Program-made: the position numbers and the translations under genes
Notes under the pieces: model-generated
Seen by the model: the letters and a program-made list of their open reading frames with translations, nothing else
What the model was told of the DNA's origin: nothing
Databases searched by the model: none
Part shown: one piece after another, positions 10,638 to 20,663 of the stretch
Layout: each line of letters starts with the position of its first letter
How positions within the stretch are numbered: the first letter of the stretch is position 1
Origin: Aphelenchoides besseyi
Lineage: Eukaryota > Nematoda > Chromadorea > Rhabditida > Aphelenchoididae
DNA: 37,666 nucleotides
Assembly: GCA_024699855.1 (NCBI GenBank)
Contig: JAMPIQ010000020.1
Span: 1 to 37,666, forward strand
Reading direction: 5' to 3'

Positions 10638-11098
10638 TTATTGACCGGTCGGAACTGCGTTCGGATCGGCGGGCTGCGCCGGGGCCGGAGCGGCCGTGCC
10701 GGAAGCGGCCGGAGCCGGGGTCGTCTGAGCCGGTGCGGCTGCACCATTGGTCGGCACGCCATTCTCAGCCGGAGCCGGCGTCGACGGCGTCGTCGCCGGG
10801 CCGAGCGTATCGAGAATGCCGTTACCCTGGCCCTGCGTGGGCCGGAATACGGTTCAGAATGTCGGTCGGTCGGGCGCGATTCGTAGCGCGTCAGGAGACC
10901 GAGGCCGAGCGAGGTCGCGAAGAACAACGCGGCAAGGATCGCCGTGGTGCGCGTCAGCGCATTGGCCGTTCCGCGCGCGGACATGAAGCCCGAACCGCCG
11001 CCGATACCGAGGCCGCCGCCTTCGGAGCGCTGGATCAGGACCACGCCGACAAGCGCCAGCACGATCATGAGGTGAATAACAATCAAAACGGTCTGCAT
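10638..11098 (-). CDS. secG: Preprotein translocase subunit SecG (frame breaks)
   Basis: Small inner-membrane part of the SecYEG channel. [20 protein letters not shown] is the first membrane helix; then come [20 protein letters not shown], the conserved cytoplasmic loop, and a second helix ([17 protein letters not shown]). The C-terminal tail is rich in Pro, Ala and Thr ([14 protein letters not shown] and [11 protein letters not shown] at the end), typical of rhizobial SecG. A 4-bp duplication near 10868 and a further indel near 10845 break the frame between the second helix and the tail. An in-frame ATG at 11113 is a less likely start. Confidence 0.88.
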
Positions 11099-11214
11099 GA
11101 CAATCCATTCCATGCCCCGCGCGGAGCACTACAAAGAAGGTTTCGCGGCTCTTTACATGAGGCGAAGGCTTATTCCAAGCCCCTTTCCCGCCATCTGTAA
11201 CAGGAAAACCTGTC

Positions 11215-11988
11215 TCAGGCCGTCAGTTGCTCGTATGCCGCATAGATGGACAGGAAGTCTGAAGCTTTCAAGCTCGCGCCGCCGATCAGCGCGCCATCCA
11301 CGTTCTCGACGCCCATCAGTTCCAGCGCATTGGCGGGCTTCACCGAGCCGCCATAGAGGATGCGCATGTCTTCTTGCCGGCCTCACCGAAGCGCTTGACG
11401 AGTTCGTCGCGCATGAAGGCGTGGGCCTCGCGCACATCGTCCACGGTGGGTGTCAGACCCGTGCCGATAGCCCAGACGGGCTCATAGGCGATGACGGTGT
11501 TTTCGGCGGTAGCCTCATCCGGTAGGGAGCCGGCGAGCTGGCGCTTGAGGATGTCGAGCGTCTGGCCCGCCTTGCGCTCATCCGCCGTCTCGCCGATGCA
11601 GACGATGGCGATGAGATCGGCCTGATGGGGCGGCCACGGCCTTGGCGCGCACCAGATGATCGGTCTCGGCATGGTCGGTGCGGCGCTCGGAATGGCCGAC
11701 GATGACATGGGTGCCGAAGCAGTCAGCGATCATCTCGGCGGAAATATCGCCGGTGTGCGCGCCGGAGGCGTTCTGGTGGCAATCCTGCGCGCCGATCATC
11801 AGCGGGCTGTCATCGCACAGCGCCGTTGAGACGTAGAGCAATGTCGAGGGCGGGCAGATCAGCGCATCCACCTTTTCGGACAGCGCGCCCTTGACGCCCT
11901 CTGCCATGGCCTTGATCTGATCGAGCGAGGCACGGGTGCCGTTCATCTTCCAGTTTCCGGCAACAAGCGGTCGAACATTCGGCGTCAT
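11215..11988 (-). CDS. tpiA: Triosephosphate isomerase (two frame breaks)
   Basis: Interconverts dihydroxyacetone phosphate and glyceraldehyde 3-phosphate in glycolysis and gluconeogenesis. Seen: N-terminal [11 protein letters not shown] with the substrate-binding Asn and Lys, VIVGHSERR with the catalytic His, [11 protein letters not shown] with the catalytic Glu, and the phosphate-binding [12 protein letters not shown] near 11345. Frame breaks are an extra C near 11632 and an indel near 11368. It lies upstream of secG on the same strand, 117 bp apart, as in other Rhizobiales. Confidence 0.93.
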
Positions 11989-12202
11989 GCGTATCCCATT
12001 CCCTTTGTCTTGAGGCCGCCTGTGGCGGCGCCCCTTCCCTCAGCCGTATCACGGCCCATAATCGCGACAGAAACGCTGCCGGAAATCCCGGGAGATATTC
12101 CTTTAACCTCAGCCGGCAACAAATGGTACAAAAAAGCGGCCCGAAGGTTCAAAACGACGGGCAATTTCTAAAAATTTGCCGTTGCTGACCCAAATCGCGG
12201 CC

Positions 12203-13087
12203 TCAGCGGCTCAAAATCCAGTTCAAAACCGCCCGCCAGTCGGTCATGCGCACCGGTGTGCCGTGGCTGCCACTCTCATACCGCGTGAACCGCGCCGGCT
12301 CGCCGGCCTTCAGCAAGGAACGGAAGATCGTCGCCTGCTGATCGGCCGAATAGACCTTGTCGGCGCTGCCATGGGTGAACCAGACCGGCTCTTTCTTCGC
12401 CCTGGCAAAGGCGCTTTTCGGAAAATCCGGATCGACCGCACCGCCGAGGATCGCCATGCCCTTGAGATTGGCGACGGCAGCCTTGTCACGGCTGATACCG
12501 TAGCAGATGAAACTGCCCATCGAGGCACAGGCCAAAATGACAGGCTTGCCGCCCGATTTTTTGGCCGCATCGGCAATCAGCGCCGCAACATCGGCAACGC
12601 CGTTTTCATCGAAGGAGCGCACGCTCGGCACATAATAGGTGCCGCCATTGGCCACAGCGAGGTTTTTCAGCCGGTTGAAATTGCCGCCGAACGTATAGTC
12701 GTTCATGCCGAGCCGCCGGTCGCCGCCGCGCCCATGAATGAAGATGACCGTGAAGGCCTGCCCGCTTGCCGGCCCGACGCGGCCGACCTCAAGCGCCCTG
12801 CCCTCGACGGACATTGTTTCCAGCGCCTGCGCCTTCTTCGGCGTCATATCGACATATTGCCGTTTCACCCGCCGCTCCGGCACCTCGTCGCGGCCATTGA
12901 TATCGCGCATCTCCTGATAGTCGATGACTTCTGAAGCGCCGCCATCGGCGGTGGAAAGCACCGTCTGGGCGGAAAACAGCTCATCCTTGAACGGCCGCAG
13001 CGGGCCCTCGGCGGCAGAGGCTGCGACGGGCATGGCCGCCACAGTCAGGCTGAAAAGAGTACAAAACGTGAAATGAGCTGTGGACAT
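12203..13087 (-). CDS. Secreted alpha/beta hydrolase
   Basis: Intact gene of 294 residues. The N-terminus (FTFCTLFSLTVAAMPVAASA then AE) is a signal peptide, so it should work in the periplasm or outside the cell. The alpha/beta hydrolase fold is indicated by the FIHGRGGD oxyanion loop, the nucleophile elbow ILACASMGSF (Ser in a C-A-S-M-G version of GxSxG), an acid in THGSADKVYS, and the catalytic His in GSHGTPV. Substrate unknown. No frame break occurs here, in contrast to its neighbours. It is divergent from parE. Confidence 0.8.
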   Translation of the reverse strand: MSTAHFTFCTLFSLTVAAMPVAASAAEGPLRPFKDELFSAQTVLSTADGGASEVIDYQEMRDINGRDEVPERRVKRQYVDMTPKKAQALETMSVEGRALEVGRVGPASGQAFTVIFIHGRGGDRRLGMNDYTFGGNFNRLKNLAVANGGTYYVPSVRSFDENGVADVAALIADAAKKSGGKPVILACASMGSFICYGISRDKAAVANLKGMAILGGAVDPDFPKSAFARAKKEPVWFTHGSADKVYSADQQATIFRSLLKAGEPARFTRYESGSHGTPVRMTDWRAVLNWILSR

Positions 13088-13313
13088 GCCTTGGCTAACC
13101 GTTCATTCGTGGCTGCGAGACTTGCCATCGCAAGGCCGGCAGCGCAATCCTCCTGTTGCGAAACCCTGACACAATCGTGGCATAGGATGCGCAGCGCTCG
13201 CCCAGGCGAACCCCGGTTCAATCGGACGGGAACCGCATTTGGCGTTATGATTGACGCTATTGGCATAATGATTCGCATGGCGAAATTCTGACACACGCTT
13301 TTGAACTTTGGAC

Positions 13314-15434
13314 ATGATGGACGACAGCAACGATCTCTTCTCCGGTCTTCCGGCAGCACGAAACAGCGATACGGAAACGAACGAGGACGCCGCAAAGACG
13401 CCGGTGACCGCGGCCGCCAACGTGCCCGCCAACGCGAATGTGCAGCCGAAACCCGCAGCCGTTGCGGCCGTGACGCCGCCCGCCCCTGTATCACCATCCG
13501 GTGACGACTACGGCGCGTCCTCGATCCGCGTGCTCGAAGGGCTGGAACCGGTGCGCATGCGTCCCGGCATGTATATTGGCGGCACCGATGAGAAGGCGCT
13601 GCACCATCTCTTCGCCGAAGTCATCGACAACTCCATGGACGAGGCCGTCGCCGGCCACGCCAATTTCATCGAGGTCCATCTCGACGCCGAAGGTTTCCTG
13701 ACGGTCACCGACAATGGCCGCGGCATTCCGGTGGAAAACCACCCGCAGGTGCCGGGCAAGTCGACGCTCGAAGTCATCATGACCAAGCTGCACGCCGGCG
13801 GCAAATTCGACGGCAAGGCCTATGAGACATCGGGCGGCCTGCATGGCGTCGGCGTTTCCGTGGTCAATGCGTTGTCCGATCTTCTTGAAGTGGAAGTGGC
13901 CCGTAACCGCAAGCTTTACCGCCAGCGTTTCTCGCGCGGCCTGCCGATCGGTCCGCTGGAAGAGCTGGGCGACGTGCACAACCGTCGCGGCACGCGCGTG
14001 CGTTTCCATCCCGATCCGCAAATCTTCGGCGACCACGCGAAATTCGAACCGGCCCGTATCTTCCGCATGGCCCGCTCCAAGGCCTATCTCTTCGGCGGTG
14101 TCGAAATCCGCTGGAGCTGCGATCCCGGTATGGTGCCGGCCGGCGGCGAAATCCCCGAAAAGGCGGTTTTCCATTTCCCCCGGCGGCCTGAAGGATTATC
14201 TCGCCGCCACGCTCGGCAAGGAATTCACCGTCACCCGCGAGATTTTCTCCGGCCGCACGGAAAAGACCGGCGGCCATGGCGCGCTGGAATGGGCCGTCAC
14301 CTGGTATGGCGGCGACACGCAGATCCATTCCTATTGCAACACCATTCCAACGCCCGAAGGCGGCACGCATGAGGCCGGCCTGCGCATCGCGCTCACCAAG
14401 GGCCTGAAGAATTATGCGGACCTGACGCAGAACAAGCGCGCCAAGGACATCACCACCGATGACGTGATGATCTCCGCCGCCGGCATGCTCTCCGTCTTCA
14501 TCCGCGAGCCGGAATTCGTCGGCCAGACCAAGGACAAGCTCGCAACCGTCGAGGCCCAGCGCATCGTCGAAAACGCGCTGCGCGATCCCTTCGACCATTA
14601 TCTCGCCGGCAATCCGGGCGAAGCGGCGAAGCTGCTCGACTGGGTGATCGAGCGCGCCGAAGAGCGCCTGCGCCGCCGCCGCAAGGAAAAGGAAGTCAAC
14701 CGCAAGACCGCCGTGCGCAAGCTGCGCCTGCCCGGCAAGCTGGCGGATTGCGCCCAGAACACCGCAGAAGGGGCGGAGCTTTTCATCGTCGAGGGGCGAC
14801 TCGGCCGGCGGCTCGGCCAAGCAGGCGCGCAAACCGCGCCAACCAGGCCATCCTGCCGCTGCGCGGCAAGATCCTCAACGTCGGCAGCGCCAGCCGCGAA
14901 AAACTCTCCGCCAACCAGCAGATCGCCGATCTCATCCAGGCGCTCGGCTGCGGCACCCGCACCAAATACCGCGAAGAAGATTTGCGCTATGAGCGCATCA
15001 TCATCATGACCGATGCCGATGTCGACGGCGCGCATATCGCCTCACTGCTCATCACATTCTTCTATCAGGAAATGCCGGAACTCATTCGCGGCAGCCATCT
15101 CTATCTCGCCGTGCCGCCGCTTTATGTCATCCGTCAGGGTGCCAAGAGCGCCTATGCCCGCGACGACGCCCACCGCGCCGAGCTGATGGAAACCGTCTTC
15201 AAGGGCAAGAAGGTCGAAATCGGCCGCTTCAAAGGCCTCGGCGAGATGATGGCCCAGCAGCTGAAGGAAACCACCATGGATCCCGAAAAGCGCACCCTGC
15301 TGCGCGTCGAGATCGACGATGTGGATTTCGAAGGCACCCGCGAGGCCGTCGACAATCTGATGGGCACCAAGGCCGATGCCCGCTTCCGTTTCATTCAGGA
15401 ACGGGCGGCATTCGCTGATAATCTGGATATCTGA
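13314..15434 (+). CDS. parE: DNA topoisomerase IV subunit B (frame breaks)
   Basis: ATPase and TOPRIM subunit of topoisomerase IV, which unlinks daughter chromosomes. Order: a low-complexity Ala/Pro/Asn-rich N-terminal stretch of about 60 residues, the GHKL ATP site (EVIDNSMDEAVAG, DNGRGIPVE, SGGLHGVGVSVVNALS), the transducer domain, and the TOPRIM domain with EGDSAGGSA (about 14790-14815) and IIMTDADVDGAHIASL (about 15000-15045). The C-terminus ends soon after IGRFKGLGEMMAQQLKETTM, which fits ParE better than GyrB. Breaks: an extra C near 14178, an extra G near 14797, and an extra A near 14833. ATG at 13314 or 13317 is the start; a TTG at 13308 is less likely. Confidence 0.93.
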
Positions 15435-15595
15435 TGGGAAACCGATCTAAGTATTGGCCAAAAGGCGCTAGATCTGGTCATTTTGGAAGCTAAAACTGGC
15501 CAAACCACATTCTACTGTCTCCGGGTGCTGAAAGGTGCCCGGAGAATGCCTTAAGGAACAAAACAGGATAGACTAGACAGGCCCGGTGTTGGGTT

Positions 15596-15786
15596 ATGGC
15601 AGATGCGGTGATTGCAAGTTGGGACGGGCACTACTATCAGGCCTTCGCAATCCTGAGACCCCGTATGTCGTCGAGGTCTCGTACGAGACCAATGGCCCAA
15701 AGAGCTTCGATGATGTCGTCGTGCGGTATACCCCGGGCCAAACTGAACGCCTTTCGTTTAGGGTGGAGACGGCCCACCACTTCTGA
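15596..15786 (+). pseudogene. Short remnant with an FDDVVVRY motif
   Basis: ATG at 15596 after a weak ribosome site gives MADAVIASWDGHYYQAFAI. The protein-like sequence then continues in another frame from about 15648, with PYVVEVSYETNGPKSFDDVV then VRY, and stops at 15786. The layout (a short 'G-YQ' opening followed by a Y-E-x6-K-x-F-D-D-V-V-V strand) resembles the N-terminal part of large proteins common in bacterial defence islands, but I cannot name the family with certainty. At about 64 codons it would be only the beginning of such a protein. Read as a decayed fragment. Confidence 0.3.
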
Positions 15787-15990
15787 TTAAGCGAGTTACC
15801 TGTTTGTCAGGGGAAACTACCCGATCTCCGGCTGGAAAGGTGGATTTCTAGCCCCGAGCGCTTGGCTCTTTCCGGCTTCAGCCCAAAATAGGGTCAGGCC
15901 TGCGAGCCCGCCGGCCCTTCCCGATCGCCCCCATGGAAAATACACGCAAAGGTCGTTCATCTTCGCCCTTACTGGCCGGAAAAATCAAAA

Positions 15991-16042
15991 ATCTGCCCCG
16001 GATTCGCTGCGTCTGGTGCCCATGACGACATTCGGGGCAGAT
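15991..16042. repeat. 10-bp perfect inverted repeat, 32-nt spacer
   Basis: Arms ATCTGCCCCG (15991-16000) and CGGGGCAGAT (16033-16042). No T-run follows. It may be a decayed transposon end, a small non-autonomous element or a structured RNA. Confidence 0.5.
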
Positions 16043-16363
16043 CACAAACAATCACATATGACTTTTTGCATTTTACCCGCGACCAATCCAACTGCGGGCA
16101 AACGGCTGCGTTCTTGATCTCGGATAGCGCAATAAAACAATCAATATTAAACAGTTAATTATAATTCTGACATGAAGTATCGCCCCTTGAATCCACTCTG
16201 GCCAGCACCGTGCGAGCTTCGATCTCAACGAAATGCAACGCATAACTGATGCAAATTGGTAACTCAATTCTCATTCTTTTGATAAGCGCGCCAGAGTTGT
16301 CTTGCAAAATACCCTCTATTGATTAATGCGTCGCATTGGGCAACATGGGGTTGAAGTTTATTG

Positions 16364-17527
16364 ATGACCAGATATCTGGCCAGAGCGCGATTTGTCGTTC
16401 CGGCAGCTACCGAATCATCTACAGCAAGTGGTTTCGACAGGAAGGTGATCGGCGGTATCGCGCCGACCTCACCCGCGTTGCGAAACTCGGTCGTCGTTCT
16501 CTGCGCAGCTCTTTGCCTTGCTCCACAAACGGCATCGTCACGGGATGATCTCAAAGGGCGGCCGCCGGCAGAGGCAAACGCAGGTGAGGTAGATCCACTT
16601 GTCGCCGCATCGCAGGAGCCTGCCCTGACCATCCAGACATTTGCGGGTCCCGCATCTGATAATGCGACGTCCGGTGTTTCACCATGTTTTCCCGTGGACA
16701 CGATCCGTATCGAAGGCGGCCACGAACTCATTGGCAGCGAAGCTGTGGAGGACGTGACAAGACCCTTCGCATTGTCCTGCCAGAGCAATGAAAGCGTCGG
16801 CGGATTGCTCAAGGCGGTAAACGGTCTTTTTGCCGACAAGGGTTTTGCCACGACGCAGGCCTGGTTGCCGGAGCAAGACATTGCCGCCAGCAGAACGCTG
16901 GTCCTGCGCGTTGTGCCCGGGCGGATCGATGCGGTCGTCTACAAGGAGGAGCAGCAGCCTTATAAGGCGTTCTTTCCCCGCATGGCCGAACTAAGTGGCA
17001 ACGTTGCACGATCCTCGTCCATTTCCGAGTTCGTGCAGCAGGCAGATGCCTGGTGGGAGGGCCTTGATGACGATCTCGAACGCCTGACCTTGCTGCCGCC
17101 ATCCGCCCGGATCGCGATGACTGGCACAATTGCCAAAGACGATGTCCTGCATGTCGATCGCCTGCAGGACACACTCGATAGCCTCAACAGGGTTCCTTCG
17201 AACAAGGCAAAGGCGGAGCTTGTTCCGGGCAAGAGGCCGGCGACCTCCGACGTGCAGATCACGAACCGCATCAATGACGCGTTCAGGCTCTACGGCGGTT
17301 ACGACACGGAATCCATCGAAGGCGTCGACAAGCTTCGCTTTGGGATCACGGCGGAGAAAGACAATCTGATCGGCATCAACGACATGTGGGGGCTGACGCT
17401 TAAAAGCGGCGTCGAGACCAACGAACTGAGCGGGGATTTCGCTGTTCCCGTGGGACGCGCCACAATGAGGCTCAAGGGCCCGCTTGGTCTAAACTACCAT
17501 CTTTTGCATTGGGTGCGGACAAACTAA
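16364..17527 (+). pseudogene. Truncated TpsB/ShlB-type two-partner secretion transporter
   Basis: Outer-membrane transporter that would export a TpsA/CdiA exoprotein. After the ATG at 16364 come a basic stretch and a hydrophobic segment (SVVVLCAALCLAPQTASS), a possible late signal peptide. A Cys-containing CFPVDTIRIEGGHEL and then LLKAVNGLFADKGFATTQAW and LVLRVVPGRIDAVVY form a POTRA_2-like domain; the ShlB region follows (INDAFRLYGGYDTESI; GLTLKSGVETNELSGDFAVP). Homologous family members have some 550-600 residues; this one stops at 387 with its last 10 or so residues unrelated. Similarity ends near 17478, where toxin-cassette DNA begins, so most of the beta-barrel is missing. It should not be functional. 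Confidence 0.75.
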
Positions 17528-17878
17528 AACTTATCAATGTCGTCCTAAGGAACGGAGAAAAGATTACTGTGCCTAACGTGATCGACATCCGACGATTAAA
17601 TGACGGCAGAATCGTTTGGCTTGAGAAAGGCACACCTAGCGCAGGATTGCAGCACGTACTTACACGCCACGAAAGCGATTTTTTAAATAAGGGAATAAAG
17701 CCTGCTGAAATTCCGAAATTAATCATGAATGCCGTCGAGGCAGGAAATATAGTGGGTACGTCGGGGTCGGCTCCAGTATACCGAGTCATATTCAACGGAG
17801 TGGAAACAAAACGTTGCCGTTGGAATCGGATCAAACGGATACATTGTGCGAGCAAACCCAGTGAATGGAAGCCCTTGA
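17479..17878 (+). pseudogene. Orphan CdiA-type C-terminal toxin domain 1 (BECR-like nuclease, tentative)
   Basis: Start-less coding segment in a different frame from the truncated transporter, open from before 17479; the first in-frame alternative start is a TTG at 17509. The domain has the pattern W-L-x-K-G then GLQHVLTRH with two His residues, EIPKLI, and a C-terminal NGYIVRANP strand, like BECR-fold RNase tips of polymorphic toxins; the assignment is inference. An extra C near 17817 puts the last 20 or so codons in another frame, ending with TGA at 17876-17878. The partner gene starts two bases later. With no secretion or translation start, this unit looks silent. Third positions are AT-richer than in the core genes. 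Confidence 0.5.
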
Positions 17879-17879
17879 G

Positions 17880-18188
17880 ATGATAAGGTTAATTTTTTTG
17901 CCCGAATATTTAGCTGATACTCCAATTTTTCGGAGTGATGATAATTATATAGGGCATGTCGAAATAGACGATTTACCAATCACAGAGAGAATGAAAGTAA
18001 ATCTCCGCCAATGGAACAAGATTTACCAGCTTACTTTTAACAAGAATGATCCAGAACGATCTGGATTTACGGAACAAGAAGAGAAATTTAAGTATATCGA
18101 CGCAGGAGTTGAGCTATCCCGAGAATTACAGGACGAGTTGGGATCTGGATATTTCGTAGATTCTGAGTTCCTTCAGCAAAAATTTTGA
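17880..18188 (+). CDS. Putative immunity protein 1
   Basis: Intact ORF of 102 residues (MIRLIFLPEYLADTPIF...), acidic, soluble, rich in Asp, Glu, Lys and Asn, with AT-rich codons. The ATG at 17880 lies one base after the toxin-1 stop; an in-frame ATG at 17865 would overlap the toxin end. This tight spacing is the usual layout of a CdiI-type gene behind its toxin tip. I do not recognise the family; function is from position only. Confidence 0.55.
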   Translation: MIRLIFLPEYLADTPIFRSDDNYIGHVEIDDLPITERMKVNLRQWNKIYQLTFNKNDPERSGFTEQEEKFKYIDAGVELSRELQDELGSGYFVDSEFLQQKF

Positions 18189-18225
18189 GGCGGGTTAACG
18201 TTTTTGGCTGTATTCGACGTTATGA

Positions 18226-20344
18226 AGCGGCCTGCAGCTCTCCCTGTCCTCGATCGGCTTCGATATCGGCAAGTCGAAGGGCTATGACGAGACGCTGACG
18301 AATGCCTCCATCACCGCCGCCGGAAACGTCTCGCTGACATCGGGCCGCGATACGGCGCTTCTCGGCGGCAACATCATCGGCAGGACGGTCGATCTTGATG
18401 TCGGGCGCGATCTCACCACCCTCTCGCCGCAGGCGCAGGGCTGGCGCGACGGCTTTTCCTTCGGCCTGACGGTTGGCGTCAACCCCGCCGATTGGAGCGT
18501 TCGCGGCTCGAAGGAGGACGGTTTCAAGGCATGGTCCTCCGGCTCGGGGATTGTCGCGGCACAGGGCATCGACATCAAGGTTGCCGAAGACACCACTCTG
18601 GTCGGCGCCCTGCTGCAGGCGACCGATGGCGATATCAGCCTCGATACCGGCACGCTGACGGTGGCCGACCTGAAGGACACCGACCAGTACAAGAACGTTG
18701 GCGGGTCTATCAGCATCAGCGGCGGTGGGCTAAACTCCGTCGGTTTCTCCTACGAGAAGAAGGACAAGCAGGGCGAGACCCGCACGACGCTCGATGCCTC
18801 CGGTGAATTGAACGTCACCATCCGCGATGCGGACAAGGACGGCATTGCTGGAACGGAGGCCGACAAGGCGGCAGCCGAGCAGCTACTCGCCTCCATCAAC
18901 AAGGATGCCTGGAAGTATCAGGAAATCACCAATGACAGCTACACCAAGCTGTCGGGTGAGCTTGATGTTCAGAACCTGATCGAGTTTGGCGATAACATCA
19001 AGGCGATCCAGAACTATCAGCGAGCCCCAAATGCGCTGGCTCCGGGAGAGATCGCGGCTCAGGGTGGCCGGGCTGTCGATGTCTGGCGCAAAATGATCAT
19101 CAATGGTGCGTCACCGGAAGAAGCAACAGCGCTTGGTAAGAGCGATCTTTTTGCGTCAACGGTCTCGATGCTAGAAAGCCATGATTCTGCCCTGCGGCAC
19201 TACGGCTCGGAGGCTGCGATTCCCGTTTCCGTTCGTCAGGCAATAGCGCTTGGTCAGCTTGTTCTCTTCGGCCAGTCTGGCGGTGATGCAGGAGTACGGA
19301 TTTCCGTTCCATGCGGCACATTCGGGACATGCAGCGTTGAGTTAGCAGAATTCGAGGCGTCGCTTGCTAAACAACGTCGAGGCGGTCAATAAGCAACTTG
19401 CGCTGGTGCGGAAAGGGTTTGTTTCGGCAATCATCGACAGCAGCAGCCCTCTGGCGGCGGCCTATGTCGCGTTTCAGGCGCTCCTTCAATGTGTCGAGGG
19501 CGACCCCGCTGGCGGAGCAGAGGATTTGCTTGCAGCCTATAGAGGTAACCAGACGCTTGTCCACTCCATGCTGCGGCAAGCGGAAGGTCAGGCAAGCGCA
19601 TCGAGTGTCATTTCCGCCCTTCTTGATTTCGAGCAGGATCGTAACGGGACTGTATTCGCTGAAAGCTTTACAGGCGCCACACGCGCAATGACCACGGCAG
19701 AGCTCGTAGTTGTCGGTACTATTATTACCACAGTAGCTGTCGGCGGGATTACTATTGCTGTCGCGCCTGAGCTTGTTGCGATCGTAAAATTGTGCGGTAT
19801 TAGCCCAGCATGTTATGCTGCTGCAGGAGTCCCTGTTCAAACCATCGGTATAACGGCTGGGGAAATCGCGGCGGGAGATGCCCTCGGCGGCGGGACGCTG
19901 GTAGTAGGTGCCGGTGCGATCGCAAAAGCGGACGATATTGCTGACGCGTTGCGGCTCCGGCAAAGTGCGGAAAACATCGCGACAGGAAGACGTCTGAATA
20001 GCCAACTGATCGGGCTGGAGGTTGCAAGCGGCCATGCGTTTGAGAAGCACTTGCTGGGCGGAGAGTTTGCTGATTTGGGTATAACCACACGAAGACAATT
20101 TCAGGATTTCGTTGAAGGAATCGTATCCAATCCAGCAGTTGATCGTCGATACACTAAAGATGGAACAGTTTTTTATCTGGATCACAAAACTAGAACGGTT
20201 GTCATAAGTGGACAGAGAGGGGAAGCAACCGCATTTAGACCCGAATTCGATGTAGGGTGGGATACCTACATCAATTCCTCAAGTGTTCCGAAAAATAAAT
20301 TGCCGCTGGAGCATGATTCAGTACCGAACGGGAGAACTTACTGA
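18226..20344 (+). pseudogene. TpsA/CdiA cassette A: TpsA fragment, pretoxin region and toxin domain 2
   Basis: Starts inside TpsA coding sequence at 18226, right after an in-frame stop (18223-18225), with no start codon. 18228-19025 encode haemagglutinin-type beta-helix repeats (VSLTSGRDTALLGGNIIGRT; DLDVGRDL) almost identical to cassette B. Next is a pretoxin region with a Cys pair (VPCGTFGTCSVE, near 19310) and a long hydrophobic segment (about 19690-19860). The final about 110 residues (HAFEKHLLGG; TAFRPEFDVG) resemble a BECR-like RNase tip (inference). One frame break near 19370 splits it. The stop TGA at 20342 is followed after one base by the partner gene. Probably silent. Confidence 0.6.
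18228..19025 (+). repeat. Direct repeat, copy A (TpsA segment)
   Basis: About 798 bp almost identical to 21596-22393, offset 3368 bp, with roughly one mismatch per 30-40 bp by eye. The left edge is abrupt (unrelated DNA before CGGCCTGCAG); the right edge fades after the NIKAI-NYQRA codons, where the pretoxin sequences diverge. Confidence 0.9.
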
Positions 20345-20345
20345 A

Positions 20346-20534
20346 ATGACAAAGTTATTCGAGTTAGGTCTCACTGAAGAGGAGATACTATATATCGTGG
20401 CTGCGAGCTTTACTGTTATTCAGCATGTCCCAAAGAAATCTTTACCAACTTACACTGGGTTTACAGACGATGAAATCCGTCGATTTATAATAAAAGTCGA
20501 AGATTTTATTCATTCAAACGGTATAGAAAGATAA
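20346..20534 (+). CDS. Putative immunity protein 2
   Basis: Small ORF of 62 residues (MTKLFELGLTEEEILYIVAA...), largely helical by pattern, acidic, AT-rich codons. The ATG at 20346 is one base after the toxin-2 stop, the same geometry as immunity 1. An in-frame ATG further up would put it inside the toxin gene, so I chose 20346. Family not recognised; role from position. Confidence 0.5.
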   Translation: MTKLFELGLTEEEILYIVAASFTVIQHVPKKSLPTYTGFTDDEIRRFIIKVEDFIHSNGIER

Positions 20535-20663
20535 AACTTGTCGTAGATTCTTGATACATGTTTGACAAAAATATTCTGAGCAAGGAACCTTGCGAAGATA
20601 TAAGCCGAGCGCTCAAAGGTCCAGTCGCTGGTTGGCGATGTCTCGATCCTTGCCGGTTACAGC

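Larger units (their letters stand above)
15435..16363. other. Gene-poor left edge of the accessory island
   Basis: Between parE and the truncated transporter gene. It holds a 7-bp hairpin at 15519-15544 (CTCCGGG/CCCGGAG, no T-run), a short degraded ORF at 15596-15786, and a 10-bp inverted repeat at 15991-16042. From about 16050 the base composition becomes clearly more AT-rich. I see no tRNA or evident att duplication at this edge. Confidence 0.5.

Noticed and set aside
13864..14832. 322-codon minus-strand ORF opposite parE
   Set aside because: Antisense of the GHKL and transducer domains of ParE.
1..15434. Mass pseudogenisation of the core genes
   Set aside because: Essential genes are hit by one-base indels in homopolymers while all active-site motifs are kept; sequence error explains this better.
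16073..16267. 64-codon minus-strand ORF in the AT-rich left edge
   Set aside because: No ribosome site and no protein-like pattern; probably chance.
16264..16881. 205-codon minus-strand ORF opposite the truncated transporter
   Set aside because: The plus strand has POTRA-like sequence; the minus-strand protein has no family pattern.
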